Shown here: one piece after another, positions 13,901-25,905 of the stretch
How positions within the stretch are numbered: the stretch's first letter is position 1
Layout of the letters: each line of letters opens with the position of its first letter
Assembly: GCA_964036045.1 (NCBI GenBank)
Contig: OZ038400.1
Coordinates: 18,819,226 to 18,883,225, forward strand
Direction of reading: 5' to 3'
DNA from: Eutreptiella sp. 'Long Island Sound 2002'
Taxonomy: Eukaryota > Euglenozoa > Euglenophyceae > Eutreptiales > Eutreptiaceae
DNA length: 64,000 nt
Translations under genes and position numbers: made by a program
The notes under the pieces: generated by a model
Seen by the model: only the letters and a program-made list of their open reading frames with translations
What the model was told of the DNA's origin: nothing
The model's database searches: none

Positions 13901-15967
13901 TGGATATCCCCATGGATGTCCCCATGGATGTCCCCATGGATGTCCCCATGGATGTCCCCATGGATGTCCCCATGGAAGTCCCCATGGATGTCCCCATGGA
14001 TGTCCCCATGGATGTCCCCATGGATGTCCCCATGGATGTCCCCATTGATGTCCCCATTGATGTCCCCATTGATGTCCCCATGGATGTCCCCATGGATGTC
14101 CCCATGGATGTCCCCATGGATGTCCCCATGGATGTCCCCATGGATGTCCCCATGGATGTCCCCATGGATGTCCCCATTGATGTCCCCATGGAAGTCCCCA
14201 TGGATGTCCCCATGGATGTCCCCATGGATGTCCCCATGGATGTCCCCATGGATGTCCCCATTGATGTCCCCATGGATGTCCCCATTGATGTCCCCATGGA
14301 TGTCCCCATTGATGTCCCCATGGATGTCCCCATTGATGTCCCCATTGATGTCCCCATTGATATCCCCATGGATGTCCCCATTGATGTCCCCATGGATGTC
14401 CCCATTGATGTCTCCATGGATGTCCCCATGGATGTCCCCATGGATGTCCCCATTGATGTCCCCATGGATGTCCCCATTGATGTCCCCATTGATGTCCCCA
14501 TGGATGTCCCCATGGATGTCCCCATTGATGTCCCCATGGATGTCCCCATTGATGTCCCCATGGATGTCCCCATGGATGTCCCCATGGATGTCCCCATGGA
14601 TGTCCCCATGGATGTCCCCATTGATGTCCCCATGGATGTCCCCATTGATGTCCCCATGGATGTCCCCATTGATGTCCCCATTGATGTCCCCATGGATGTC
14701 CCCATGGATGTCCCCATTGATGTCCCCATGGATGTCCCCATGGATGTCCCCATGGATGTCCCCATTGATGTCCCCATGGATGTCCCCATGGATGTCCCCA
14801 TGGATGTCCCCATTGATGTCCCCATGGATGTCCCCATGGATGCCCCCATTGATGTCCCCATGGATGTCCCCATGGATGTCCCCATGGATGTCCCCATGGA
14901 TGTCCCCATGGATGTCCCCATGGATGTCCCCATGGATGTCCCCATGGATGTCCCCATTGATGTCCCCATGGATATCCCCATGGATGTCCCCATGGATGTC
15001 CCCATTGATGTCCCCATTGATGTCCCCGTTGATGTCCCCATGGATGTCCCCATTGATGTCCCCATGGATGTCCCCATGGATGTCCCCATGGAAGTCCCCA
15101 TGGATGTCCCCATGGATGTCCCCATGGATGTCCCCATGGATGTCCCCATTGATGTCCCCATTGATGTCCCCATGGATGTCCCCATTGATGTCCCCATGGA
15201 TGTCCCCATTGATGTCCCCATGGATGTCCCCATGGATGTCCCCATGGATGTCCCCATGGATGTCCCCATGGATGTCCCCATTGATGTCCCCATTGATGTC
15301 CCCATTGATGTCCCCATGGATGTCCCCATGGATGTCCCCATTGATGTCCCCATTGATGTCCCCATGGATGTCCCCATGGATGTCCCCATGGATGTCCCCA
15401 TTGATGTCCCCATGGATGTCCCCATGGATGTCCCCATGGATGTCCCCATGGATGTCCCCATTGATGTCCCCATGGATGTCCCCATTGATGTCCCCATTGA
15501 TGTCCCCATGGATGTCCCCATGGATGTCCCCATTGATGTCCACATGGATGTCCCCATGGATGTCCCCATGGATGTCCCCATGGATGTCCCCATGGATGTC
15601 CCCATGGATGTCCCCATGGATGTCCCCATGGATGTCCCCATTGATGTCCCCATTGATGTCCCCATGGATGTCCCCATTGATGTCCCCATGGATGTCCCCA
15701 TTGATGTCCCCATGGATGTCCCCATTGATGTCCCCATTGATGTCCCCATGGATATCCCCATGGATGTCCCCATGGATGTCCCCATTGATGTCCCCATTGA
15801 TGTCCCCATGGATGTCCCCATTGATGTCCCCATTGATGTCCCCATGGATGTCCCCATGGATGTCCCCATTGATGTCCCCATGGATATCCCCATGGATGTC
15901 CCCATGGATGTCCCCATTGATGTCCCCATGGATGTCCCCATTGATGTCCCCATGGATGTCCCCATGG
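4984..15967. repeat. ~11-kb satellite of a 12-bp unit (gatgtccccatK)
   Basis: About 915 tandem copies of 'gatgtccccatg' or 'gatgtccccatt', so most units differ only by G or T at the last base. Rare variants (gaagtcccc, gatggcccc, gatgccccc, gatatcccc, cacggatg, cgttgatg) mark larger duplicated blocks. The unit has no stop in most frames, so frames of more than 3,700 codons are open on both strands ((MDVP/IDVP)n, (MSPW/MSPL)n, (HGDI/NGDI)n, (MGTS)n). I regard these as chance products of the repeat, not proteins. Single-unit length changes are seen only near the left edge (about 5134 and 5195); the rest keeps strict 12-bp register. The right end is cut by the assembly gap, so the true length is unknown. 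Confidence 0.97.
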
Positions 15968-16167
15968 NNNNNNNNNNNNNNNNNNNNNNNNNNNNNNNNN
16001 NNNNNNNNNNNNNNNNNNNNNNNNNNNNNNNNNNNNNNNNNNNNNNNNNNNNNNNNNNNNNNNNNNNNNNNNNNNNNNNNNNNNNNNNNNNNNNNNNNNN
16101 NNNNNNNNNNNNNNNNNNNNNNNNNNNNNNNNNNNNNNNNNNNNNNNNNNNNNNNNNNNNNNNNNNN
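15968..16167. other. Assembly gap (200 N)
   Basis: Exactly 200 N bases, which suggests a fixed-size placeholder. It falls where the satellite could not be resolved. Sequence to the right (from 16168) is unrelated to the 12-bp unit. Confidence 0.99.
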
Positions 16168-19100
16168 CACTGCAGCCGCCGAAGGGGGTACCTCTTGGGG
16201 ACGGTCAGTTCACGCCACTGCACAGTGCACGTGTTTGGCACTTCTTCCGTTTGTCACGGCAATGGGGCCCCAATGGGGGGGGTAGGGGGTCTGTGTGTGT
16301 TTTTTGTAAATCTGCGTAAAACGGCCATTCAAACGGGGCAATGGACAGCCCCGTCCGGTGTTTGCAGCCGCGGGGGACTCAGACAATGAAGTGCGCGACC
16401 CACACGCACATGCGCGGCACAGTTCGTCGAGATGGATCAAGAATCGCCGTCATTGCCATGCCCCCCCCCCCCCACACGTCCCGCAGCGGCGCACGCTGCC
16501 GGGCAATGAACGAATGACTGAATGGCATGCCCCCCCCCACAAAACCACTGCATTGATCTCGAAGCAGCGGTCCTCAGTCCGCCTGCACTCACACGTTGGC
16601 TGGGGCCGTGCGGACGTGCCGTACACCACCGCCCCCGTCCATCGAGTGAAGTCCGCGTCGCACGTGAATCGTGTGGGGCACGCCTCACGAAAGGCGCACT
16701 CGCACTTCGCTTCGGTGCGGGGCCCACGATTCTCCGGGCGGCCCTTCCGGTGGGATGACCCCCGGCCGAGTGCGATCGACGCCAGCGCTCTTTGCCGCTG
16801 CCCCTTTGGTCCGTCCCGGCACAGGCCCCATCATCTTTGGACGGCCTCCGAGGGGCTGCGACTGATTCGGTGGTGATGGGGCTTTGTCGGGATCGTCAAG
16901 GGCTTCGGAGGCAGGAGGCCGCTTCTGGCTCCGTCACTCCCCCCATTTAGCACCGGCCGGTGGAGGAGCGTTAGACTGAATGGGGGGACTGGGGCTGTGG
17001 TGTGATCTGCCAGCCACATTACCACCCCCACCCCCGCCCTCCGCCCCCCCTCCCGTTGCGCATACCCGCGTGCCCTTGCCCTGGCATGGCCTCGCGTACG
17101 TCGACCGAAATGGGAGCGCGCCCTGAGCACCGCGCCGGTGGAGCAGGCGCGCGCGGCCTACTCGGCGCCGAGGGTCTTACTCCCGCCGGGAGCCACGGGA
17201 TTCTACACGACGCGCGCCCCCGCGTCCCTGGTCACGCAGCCGTACGGCAGCGGCATGCACCGGAAGCGGCGGCGGCCATTCTGGGACAGTTGGCCATGTG
17301 CCCTCTGCTACTGTGACTCTGTGACATTCGAAATGACAATATCCGCCAAATGCTGTCTACAGCGCCATGGTGCCGTCTGCGGAGCACCTGCAGAGGTACA
17401 CTTTTCACAAGCTGCAATATATTATGTGCAACCTTGATAAAGGGCAAATCAAAATGCAGAATTATACAACGAAAACCAGCACCTGAGGCAAACAGATGAC
17501 GGTTTGCTTGATTTCGTTTGAGGAAGTGAAGTGCCTTGGTCAGGCCACTTTGTTGCATTGCTCTCGGCAGGAAACCGCCATACCTCAAAATGAGGCCCCT
17601 CCAAAGCACGCCACGTCCGTTCAAACGCTGCATGATCCGGCGTTTCATCAGCACCCTGTGGACAGAACTGCCCAAACCCTTCCCATCAAATCGTGGAGCA
17701 CTCTGTTGTATACAAACGGATAGCTGCTCAGAAACCAGCTGCGTTCTACAGCTGCAACCCTGTGACAAACCAGTCCACAGCGTCGTACTGCGGCCAGAAG
17801 CATGTGCGCTGCAGGCTGCATCATTGTCAACATTGTACCACCCCCCGCCGCTCTGCTGCTATGGCCATAACAGAACCCCCCTAACACCCCCCGCCGCTTT
17901 GCTGCTCAGGCCGTAACAGAACCCCCCAACACCCCCCGCTGCTCTGCTGCTGAGGCCATAACACAACCCCCCTAACACCCCCCGCCGCTCTGCTGCTGTG
18001 GCCATAACAGAACCCCCCTAACACCCCCCGCCGCTCTGTTGCTGAGGCCATAACAGAACCCCCCTAACACCCCCCGCCTCTCTACCAAATGAGCCCAGTA
18101 TTACTGTACAAATGAAAAAGGGCATGGTCCGCCTGCGGGCCCACCAGGGCCAATGGAGGGTCTTGTGCTTCTGTCGGACTTTCAACAGCTGTTTGCAGAG
18201 CTGTAAGCCGTGGCAACCCGCTGTCAGCAGGTTTATACCCAGGCCCCCCTCAACTGGACGGGGACAGGGGGCCTGGAGGGAGCGGACTGCGTGGCCAGAA
18301 ACTCTGCGGGCACCCCTGGGCCCCACAGCCCCATGCCATCGGCCCTCTGTCTTGTAGCTCGATATTGGGCCCATAGCTTGGGCCCACTTGACGACGTCCC
18401 TCCGCGGCACATGTGGCCGAAGTGGACATCAGAGGGACCCCAAACAAAGGCCTGCCATAATGTCGCCGGAGAAAAGTGACGGAACAAGACCATATCCTTT
18501 ATACAAAATGGGTGGCTGGATATGCACTCGCCCACCACATAGCTTTTCTGTGGTGGTTTGCACCTGTGCACAATTGCACAGCCCTTGACAGGACAATTTA
18601 TAGAACCGGGATATCCCAGCCATCAGCTCTGATCCTCCCAAAATCACAAGGCACTCCTTCAAATATAAGTGAGCACAGGAATAGGTGATCACAGTCTCTG
18701 TCGGAGTCTGCAGTCATTTGGAATATGTCAGCGGTCCAAGCTGACGCATTTTGGTTCACCTGTCATTGCAGCGACCATTTTGGTGTTCTTCGTGGGTTGG
18801 GTGTGTTGCAGGGTGCACAGCTCAAAATGTGATAAACTCTTTCGGATTCTGCTTGATTTGCCATGTTTGCAGCACTGCACACAATTTGCCTAACAGCCGA
18901 GCTTTTCCAGGGTGGTTTGCTTTTACTTTTAGAATCTTGGTCACTATCATGCGTTGAGCAGAGCTGCACGAATCTCAAAGCTTTGCAATTGAAAGCCCTA
19001 CACAGGTAGCCTCTTTGAGGATTGGTGGATGTTTGGCAATTCCAGCCCAAAATTTTGCACATCATCTCACATTTTGTCAGGTCTAGAGTAGAGCTCATCT

Positions 19101-20980
19101 CATGCATGGGAACAGCTGCGAGGATCAGATACACACAAGTGCCAGGTTGCTAGGCAGGATCACATGCAGGCCAAATTACAAATAAGGTTGGTCAGCCGCA
19201 GATTCGCCCAACGCGCCCGGCCCAGAAGGGACTCAATTGTCAGGTCAGGTGAGTGTCGGGCTGGGTTTGCTGAATCACCAGTGTGGAAAAATAGCTGAGC
19301 CCAATGCCAAAGTTGATGTGCGGGTTTTTGCGGTGCGAAGTGCAGGGAAAATGTGCTATGGTGTGAGTTTTCTTTTAAACTGGTGCGTGGGGAATGAATT
19401 GTCATGCCCATGTCAAGAAATGCCAATTTTGATGTGAATTTTTTTTGCTACAGGTCTGCCCCACCACCAAAAAAAATTCGAGGCTTCAACCCTGCACACT
19501 GCCAAATATGACAAAATATTCTCAGAATCCCTGCTTGGGATGAATGAAATCATGATATCATATTCATTTCACCCAAATTCCCCCCATTTATTTTTTTCTT
19601 TATGCCCTTTCACTGCTTCCACTTCTCCGAAGTGGTTTCGGAGCCATCAGTTAGAATCTGGCCCCGCATTGTTTTTTGGCGTGGTGGCGCTTGACTTCAC
19701 ACATACGGTCCAAAATCAGATACGGTTCATAATTAGAGTGCGTTGGACGTAGCCCAGTGACATGGTGCATAGGATGCATTGGTGAAGTGCATTTGTGCTT
19801 GCTTACCACGGGGGGGGGGGGGGCAAGGGCCGATTGTGATGGGGTACCAATTCATACGCAATGCATGTGGTGGGTTCACCGTGTGTTTTTATTTTAGGCA
19901 TGGCGGTCCCCCGCCCAAAGCATTGCATCAAGGCGGCCTAACCATGGGCAATGCATGCGTTCATGGCGAGCTGAAGTTCTCCGAAGGACAGCCGCAGGTA
20001 TTTACAAACCAATCAGGGTGAAAAACACTGCATGAGTTGCACCATGGGCCTAAAAAGGGTAAAGCACACCGTGTGTTGTGTGCATTGTGCAAAAGGTCAG
20101 CTATTTTGGGCAAGATGTCCCTAATTTGCCACCTTAATGCTTACCCAACCCTCCATTGGCGCCTTTCCGCGCAGAGCGGCGGCAAGAATGGAGAAGGTCT
20201 CACTCAAGATGTTCAACATCACCTCCGAATGCCATGGCTTTCTGGAAGTTAGGGCTGTTTGGGGCCTAGTTTGGGAAGTAGCTTCCAAAAGTACTTCACC
20301 ATGCACGTTTAGTGCAAAGGTGCCCTTTCAGTCCGATCCGCAGTTTATGACACAGCGTGTAATTAAATGTAAAAGTTTGGGGTGGAGATAGCACCATCCA
20401 CCCCCCCACCACCACCAGTGTCACTCCTCAACTTCTGGCTCATGCACAACTCTCTTTGCAGCACCTCATTCCGAGATGCACGTCAGTGCCATCACTGTCC
20501 TTGGGCAGGTCGTTGCGACGCACGTTTGTAGATTGTAATATAACCCAACTTGGTCTTGGCTGAGGTCTATTCCTTGACCCTTGTTCCCATGGACACTGAA
20601 GCACAGGCACTGATCCAAATACTCCAAAGGATTTTAGATCACTAGATGTGATCTACAAACATGCCTGTGCAAAACACAGCAAACTGTCCTAAACATGCCG
20701 AAAAATTTACAAAACACTCAGAATATTATAAAACCTAGAAAAATTATAAAATCTGTAGATTTTATCTAAGTTTTCTTCATGTCAAAAATTTAAATCTACG
20801 CACAATAATTGCGATGCGCGGCTGCCATGTGGCATTTTCCGTCCGCGAATTTCGCGGGCCATTCAGCAGCCCATATTATAATAAAAATGCATAATCTACA
20901 ATAAATTTGGAAACAAAATAGATAAGAGTATCTTCTACATTTGTGGACCCATTACAGGCTCCTCAGGCTCCCGAGGGTGT
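16168..20980. other. No confident gene; possible GC-rich coding fragment near 17.1-17.3 kb
   Basis: The first kilobase is GC-rich with poly(C) runs. About 17100-17290 (+) has coding-like GC-rich codons (a frame with ARAAYSAPRVLLPPG and GFYTTRAPASLVTQP), but I saw no start, matching splice sites or recognisable family. From about 17.4 kb composition falls to moderate GC and frames are short on both strands. A G-run lies at 19810-19822. About 20640-20935 is AT-rich and could hold the 3' end of the minus-strand ORF that follows. Confidence 0.4.
17838..18080. repeat. ~46-bp tandem repeat
   Basis: About five copies of a unit containing 'ggccataacagaacccccc', 'taacaccccccgccgc' and 'tctgctgctg', with small length differences in the C-runs. 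Confidence 0.8.
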
Positions 20981-20983
20981 TTG

Positions 20984-21838
20984 TCAACCCTGCCACCCGG
21001 TGATTAGCCTGTACTCTTGGGGTGAAACTCCCACGATGGTAGGTGACGCTTGGGGCGGAATCAGGGGCTCTAGTTTAGCCAGAATCTCTTGAGTGAGATC
21101 TCCAACAAGTTCAGAGGTGGCTCCTCGGAGAGCCTCTTTTATCTCCGACCGCGTCAGGGACCTGTTGGAGGATCTCCCCGATCCTCTACTCCTGCTCCCG
21201 CATGACTCAGAGCCTCTCCTCAGCCCATTCAGGGTTGCATACCCAGGAACATCCACATAGGCTCCCGTAGCGGGTAGAGGATGGTGATAGTCAGCCGCAT
21301 ACCATCGCGGCGCAGAACTGGAGGCCACTGGCTCACTGGTAGTAGTTGCCTCTGGAGACGCAGTGGTAGATGGGTCCACACCATAGGCAGGGTAGGTAGG
21401 CATACCAGTAAAGCCTGTGCCCTCAGCCATAGGCGGGGTGGTTATGGGTGTGGATGTTGTAGCGGCTGGGTTTGGAGTTGGGAGTGTGGTGGTTGTAGGA
21501 AAGGGTGATGCGTGGAGGCCAGTGGCGCTTGGTGCGCCCTCGAAGGTCGACTCACTCGTCGGGTCGTGCTCATGGTCTACTCCTTCGTCTGCCATGCTTT
21601 CTCCTGCATCCTTCTCTCTCTCCCTCTTTCTCTTCACAGGGTTGGTGTCCACCTCCTCGACTGAGAGGGCCCGGAAGGCCGACTGAAGTCCCTCCAGCGA
21701 GTCATCAACCACGTCCACTGGCCCATGTAAGGGCACCGAAGGTACAGCGCTAGGTCCAGGTCCAGGTTCACCAGGTGCTGGCATTGTTGGTGCCTCAGGC
21801 GCCGTCCTCACGTCGGTGTTCTCCTTCTTTGTGTCCAT
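20984..21838 (-). CDS. Unknown 284-residue disordered protein
   Basis: A single uninterrupted frame with ATG in a good context (A at -3, G at +4). I do not recognise a family. Residues 1-45 are Pro/Ala-rich. A basic cluster at about 69-76 (KRKRERE) could be a nuclear localisation signal. Residues 95-180 are Thr/Pro/Ser-rich, 208-228 are Ser/Arg/Gly-rich (SCGSRSRGSGRSS), and a predicted amphipathic helix lies at about 230-260 (SEIKEALRGATSELVGDL). The stop is followed by an AT-rich stretch that could be a 3' UTR. The layout of a disordered N-terminus, a basic patch and a short helical C-terminus is also seen in some retroelement first ORFs, but no reverse transcriptase is nearby. Codon use is moderate-GC, like serC and unlike the ALMT and surface-protein exons. 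Confidence 0.45.
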   Translation of the reverse strand: MDTKKENTDVRTAPEAPTMPAPGEPGPGPSAVPSVPLHGPVDVVDDSLEGLQSAFRALSVEEVDTNPVKRKREREKDAGESMADEGVDHEHDPTSESTFEGAPSATGLHASPFPTTTTLPTPNPAATTSTPITTPPMAEGTGFTGMPTYPAYGVDPSTTASPEATTTSEPVASSSAPRWYAADYHHPLPATGAYVDVPGYATLNGLRRGSESCGSRSRGSGRSSNRSLTRSEIKEALRGATSELVGDLTQEILAKLEPLIPPQASPTIVGVSPQEYRLITGWQG

Positions 21839-22366
21839 ATTCGCCCTTCTTGCTTATGACAGTTCTCGGCGCACTGGATGTACGGCACGGGGTTGCTGCC
21901 GGTACGCAGAGATTGTCTGCCTCTTGCTACCGGAAAGTTTTATAGTGTTTTCAGCACTGTGTTTTTGTTGTGCCTCTCCTGCTGCTTGCTGCTGGTGTAG
22001 GGTTCTTGCTGCTTGTTTTTGATGAAGAAAATGTTTTATTGTTGAAATACAACCAATCCAGGATAACCCAAGCCAGAGATAAGCAAGTAGAAGATAAACA
22101 GGATCAAAGCATGAAGGGCTGCAGTCACAAAGAGTTAGATAAAGACAACTATCAGTAATAGACTACAGCAATTAACATACATTGCAACTCAGGATGAAAT
22201 ATTTTACATGTTTGAGAAAAACTGATTGAAAAACTGCCCCAAGGGCTCACTCTCATCCCTAGTGCCATCTTGAGATGTGCACTCTTTGTTTTTGGGTCCC
22301 ATAGGTGCTGACGTGGCATGGCTTGTGGCGCTGAGGTCACTGCCATGTCACATGGAATAATCCTAC

Positions 22367-22453
22367 TTAGCTAGGCTGACTGGGTATTGAACCCAAGACC
22401 TCTCAAAAAGAGGTGACCCAGCCCCCTAGGGTGCATACCACTAGGATAGCTAA
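22367..22453 (-). ncRNA. tRNA-like sequence (A box and B box), probably a pseudogene or SINE head
   Basis: On the minus strand the stretch starts TTAGCTA and ends TAGCTAA. It has a D-arm-like hairpin (CTAG, loop with TGGTA, CTAG), an anticodon-arm-like hairpin (ACCTC TTTTTGA GAGGT, which would give anticodon TTT for Lys) and an exact RNA polymerase III B box (GGTTCAATACC) in a T-arm-like hairpin. It is not a standard tRNA: ten extra bases lie between the D and anticodon arms, six between the T arm and the 3' strand of the acceptor, and position 37 is G. Confidence 0.4.
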
Positions 22454-22664
22454 GAATTCATGAGAAAACATAGATAAATTCATAGGCTCTGCCTTCAGTA
22501 TATCAGTGCCTCAGTCACCCAGGAAAAGATGTTTTAGTGCATATAGCTTGGGGATTAAGGGGTCCACACAACATCCTGATTTGGTGTTTGGTTCCATAGG
22601 TCAAAATGTGTTATCACTCATTTTGGTTAGGCCAATACTAAGATAAAAATGCAAGAGTGCTTAG

Positions 22665-23957
22665 AGCATCTCTAATACAACTAAAGTATACCCCAAAGCA
22701 TTGGAAAAGCACTTTTTCTTACTGCCAATCTCAGTGAAAGCCACCAAAACAGGGTGGTCCTCAGAGGACATTTTTATCAAGTGGCTGAGGGAGTTTGCCT
22801 CCCTCACCAGCCCAACTGCGAACCCCCATAAGGCGGTGGTCCTCATTGTGGATGGCAGCAAAACACATTTAACGAGAGCCATCATTGAGGAGGCTGTAAA
22901 GTTAGGAGTGCACCTTGTGGCGCTCCCCATCCACTTGACTGATGTGGTCCAACCTCTGGACCTGAGTGTTTTTAAGCCTTTCAAGGCAGCGCTGAAAAAA
23001 AGACAGCGCGACTGGCGCGCGAAGAATAGAGGCAAGAGCATCACACCCTCTCTGTTTGTGAAATTTGTCACTGAGTCTTGGATGCAGTGTGTCACCCCTA
23101 GTGTCATCATGAGTGGGTTCAAGAGGGCAGGCAGCTCTCCATTCTCCCCAGAAAATTTTCTTGCCAGCCTGGATCCCTGTCGTATGGTCTATCAAGCACC
23201 GCCTCCATCTGCTGCAAAACCTGCTGCAGAACCTGCTGCTGAAGCTGTGCTACCCTCACTTGAAGCATCTCCCCAGAGAGTTCAGAAGGTAGACTTCCAG
23301 TGCCAGGCCACTAGTCGAGCAATCAACATGGCCACTCGGCATGACCCATGGAACATGAGGCTTGGTGGTTTGGTCACTTCCCAGTCTTTCAGAGAAGCAG
23401 CGGCCAATTATGAGAAAGAACAGGAGAGGAACAAGGAAAAGCCTGCAGCAAGGCGCCAAGCAGGACGTGTAAGGCTTCGTGCCTTGCCACAGCACCAACA
23501 ACCAAGGGCAAAGAGGGCACCGCGGCAGGACCCCCCCCCCCAAGACGACAGCGCCGTGGCGCACGCAGACCCAGAACCCCCAGCCACCCCCCCCCCCCCC
23601 CCCAGGACGTGGAACACAGTTCCGACTCCGATGGAGACTTTGTCCCCACAGTCTATGTGTCATATTGCTCAAGCTCTTAAGGACAAGTGTAAGGGAAGTG
23701 TGTTCCTCAACACCACAATCCCACGGAAACAGAAAAACTGCGACACAGTTTTGCAGCCTTGCAGCTTGTGTCAGTGCGTGGGTGCTTCAGGGCAAGGTAA
23801 GAATGCAAGGAAGACATTATGCAGGGCCAAGAAACATATTTCAAAAAAGAAACCAAGGTTTTTGTGTGAAAAATGGAAAGAAAACATTTTGCAGGACCAA
23901 GAAACATTTTGCAAACAAAAAGGCAAGGTTTTTGTGTTGTTTTTCTGTCTATTTTGA
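22665..23957 (+). pseudogene. 5'-truncated pogo/Tigger-type (DDE_1) transposase remnant
   Basis: An open frame of about 430 codons follows a TAG at 22662 and has no ATG near its beginning. The first ~165 residues match the C-terminal half of the DDE_1 domain of pogo/Tigger transposases: 'GW-x(4)-F-x-x-WL' (from about 22754), then 'VVLIVDGSKTH' with the second catalytic Asp, and 'LPIHLTDVVQPLD' with the third. The first catalytic Asp and the N-terminal CENP-B-like DNA-binding region are absent, so it cannot transpose alone. The tail is Pro-rich and basic (RRQAGRVRLRALPQ), with poly(C) runs at 23528-23537 and 23587-23602 read as prolines. About 23820-23945 contains a ~70-bp tandem duplication (ccaagaaacat / caaggtttttgtgt). 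No terminal inverted repeats were seen. It could be an old insertion, or an exon of a host gene made from a transposase. Confidence 0.75.
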
Positions 23958-25905
23958 AAATTGGGCCAACTGGACCCACAACTGGTCACTGGACTGAAAA
24001 CTGGTCATTTTACCTTATGTGTTCAAACATTATTAAGCATTTTTAAATTACTTTTCCACCCAAACGTCTAGTGATAGCGCTACTAATGTGCTGTCTTATG
24101 GATCTGGCAATATCCACCGATGTTTGGAGTGGAGGTACACCAACAGTTGAATTTTTGGGTCAACCATACAAATAGCATGCTAAATGATTCATTCATTCAT
24201 TCAGTGGCGGCTTATACCCCCCCCGCCTGGGCAAGTAGTCCGCATGTGTCCGAAGAAATGGTATGGAGAGATATGGTGTAGCCGTAACATAGGAGGTGAG
24301 GACGGGCGAGGGCCTAGGTTCAGTGCTGTTGATGTCAGTTAAGTGTGACACCTGGTGCGCTGAGCAAAACACATGCCTTTTTGCAAAAAGCAATCGAGAT
24401 AAAATCTCCAACAATGGACACTTAAACTTGGCTACACACCTACTCCATGAAGATCCCATAGGCAAGGATGAAGTTACACATCAATGACGGGACAAGGCAT
24501 GTGATTGGACTCATGCCATGCCGTGATAAAATATATGATTACCCGGGTGCTTGCCATGTGGTTAAAAAGGCATTGCCTGCTGCCACAATCTTAATCCCAT
24601 TGCCTAGGGTTACCTTATTGACCCCTTACCATCCCACGAGGGAACAAATACGTGTACAGCGGTTGTGGGCTTGTGGGGCCCTGCCCTCAGTCGGCTTTTG
24701 TACGCATTTGCAAACCACAAATACAAAACAAAAAATCACACGCACACTTCCGCACAGTTGAGTGAAATGAGTGTTCAGGATGCTGAAAAATAACATAACT
24801 TAGTTCCATGTGGCCACACACATGTAGTGGCTAAGCGGGGGCTTGCCAAATCACAGGAAGGCACCGCCAAAAAGCTAGATTTTAGATAGCAACGACCATG
24901 ATGAGATGAGTTTTCACATGCATAGGGTTTCCCAGCCTTCAAATTGTGCTGCACATTGGTGTGTTTGACACAGGCTGTACCCCAAAAGAGTTCAACCCCA
25001 GCAAATCTGTTGCCATAGGCCAATTGTGACAAATTTCTTGTTCTTACCTGTTGTTTTCACCTATTGTGCATTCCCTCGGGGTGTGCAGTGGTATCGAAGA
25101 AAATTCCGATCAACATTAGTGCAAATACAACCCTGCTTGGACAAAACCTCTTGCCTCTGGTTCAATTTCAGCCATCGCCCCTGTCACCGCGACACCGCAA
25201 ACAAAGCACATAGTTGTATTCAAGCCAACTGGCAGTTATCCTGTCCCTGTGACTGTGACTGAAGACCAGGTGACAAGAGGGCGGTAACCCGTCCCTCTCG
25301 CTGTGGTCACATGGCTGTAATGGTGGAAACCTTCCCAGCAGTTATTCTTCTTTTACATAACACTGCTCGCACCCAGCAACGACGGCAAGTCAGAGGTACT
25401 CCCAAGGCCCAGGTCAGCAAAGCAGACCAACAGGCAATGGGTCCTGGGTCCCAACGCTCTGCTGAACCGAACGCAACAGCAGTCGGACTCCAAAGGTTGG
25501 TGCTGGATCCTTGTGGGAAGTTCAGACCGCGACGCACCAGTGATCGATGGTTGTGGGAAACCAGAACGCAATCGAATGCACCAGTTGTATAGTACAACTC
25601 CGAATATGGTACACAATATATTACAGTTGCAACCGTCGGTGATATGGTACAAAACGTGTCGTTGGTGATATGGTACAAAACGTGTCGGGGTATGCTACAG
25701 TCCGAAAAAATTGTTGTTGCAACACAGGGCACAAGAAAAGTGTCGACACTGGACACACTATATGTCCTCTTGGCATAAATGCCTCGCAGGAACATGCGCA
25801 ATATAATGCCTCGCAGGAACATGCGCAATATAAAACACCTGAGCGCCATGCCTTTGTGTCTCACAAGGGCAGAGCAGGTGCAATGCAGTAAGCAGTTAAG
25901 CATGC
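23958..25905. other. Nothing recognised
   Basis: Moderate-GC sequence with short frames only. Small direct duplications occur, for example 'gatatggtacaaaacgtgtc' twice near 25638-25686 and 'atgcctcgcaggaacatgcg' twice near 25779-25826. No splice-supported coding segment was found. The end of serC follows. Confidence 0.5.

Noticed and set aside
4639-16389. Giant open frames of 3,700-3,840 codons on both strands
   Set aside because: They are frames through the 12-bp satellite and across the N gap. Several frames are open at once with no start context, domains or codon bias beyond the repeat.
22367-22453. Functional tRNA-Lys(TTT)
   Set aside because: Extra bases between arms and a misplaced acceptor strand make a standard cloverleaf impossible.
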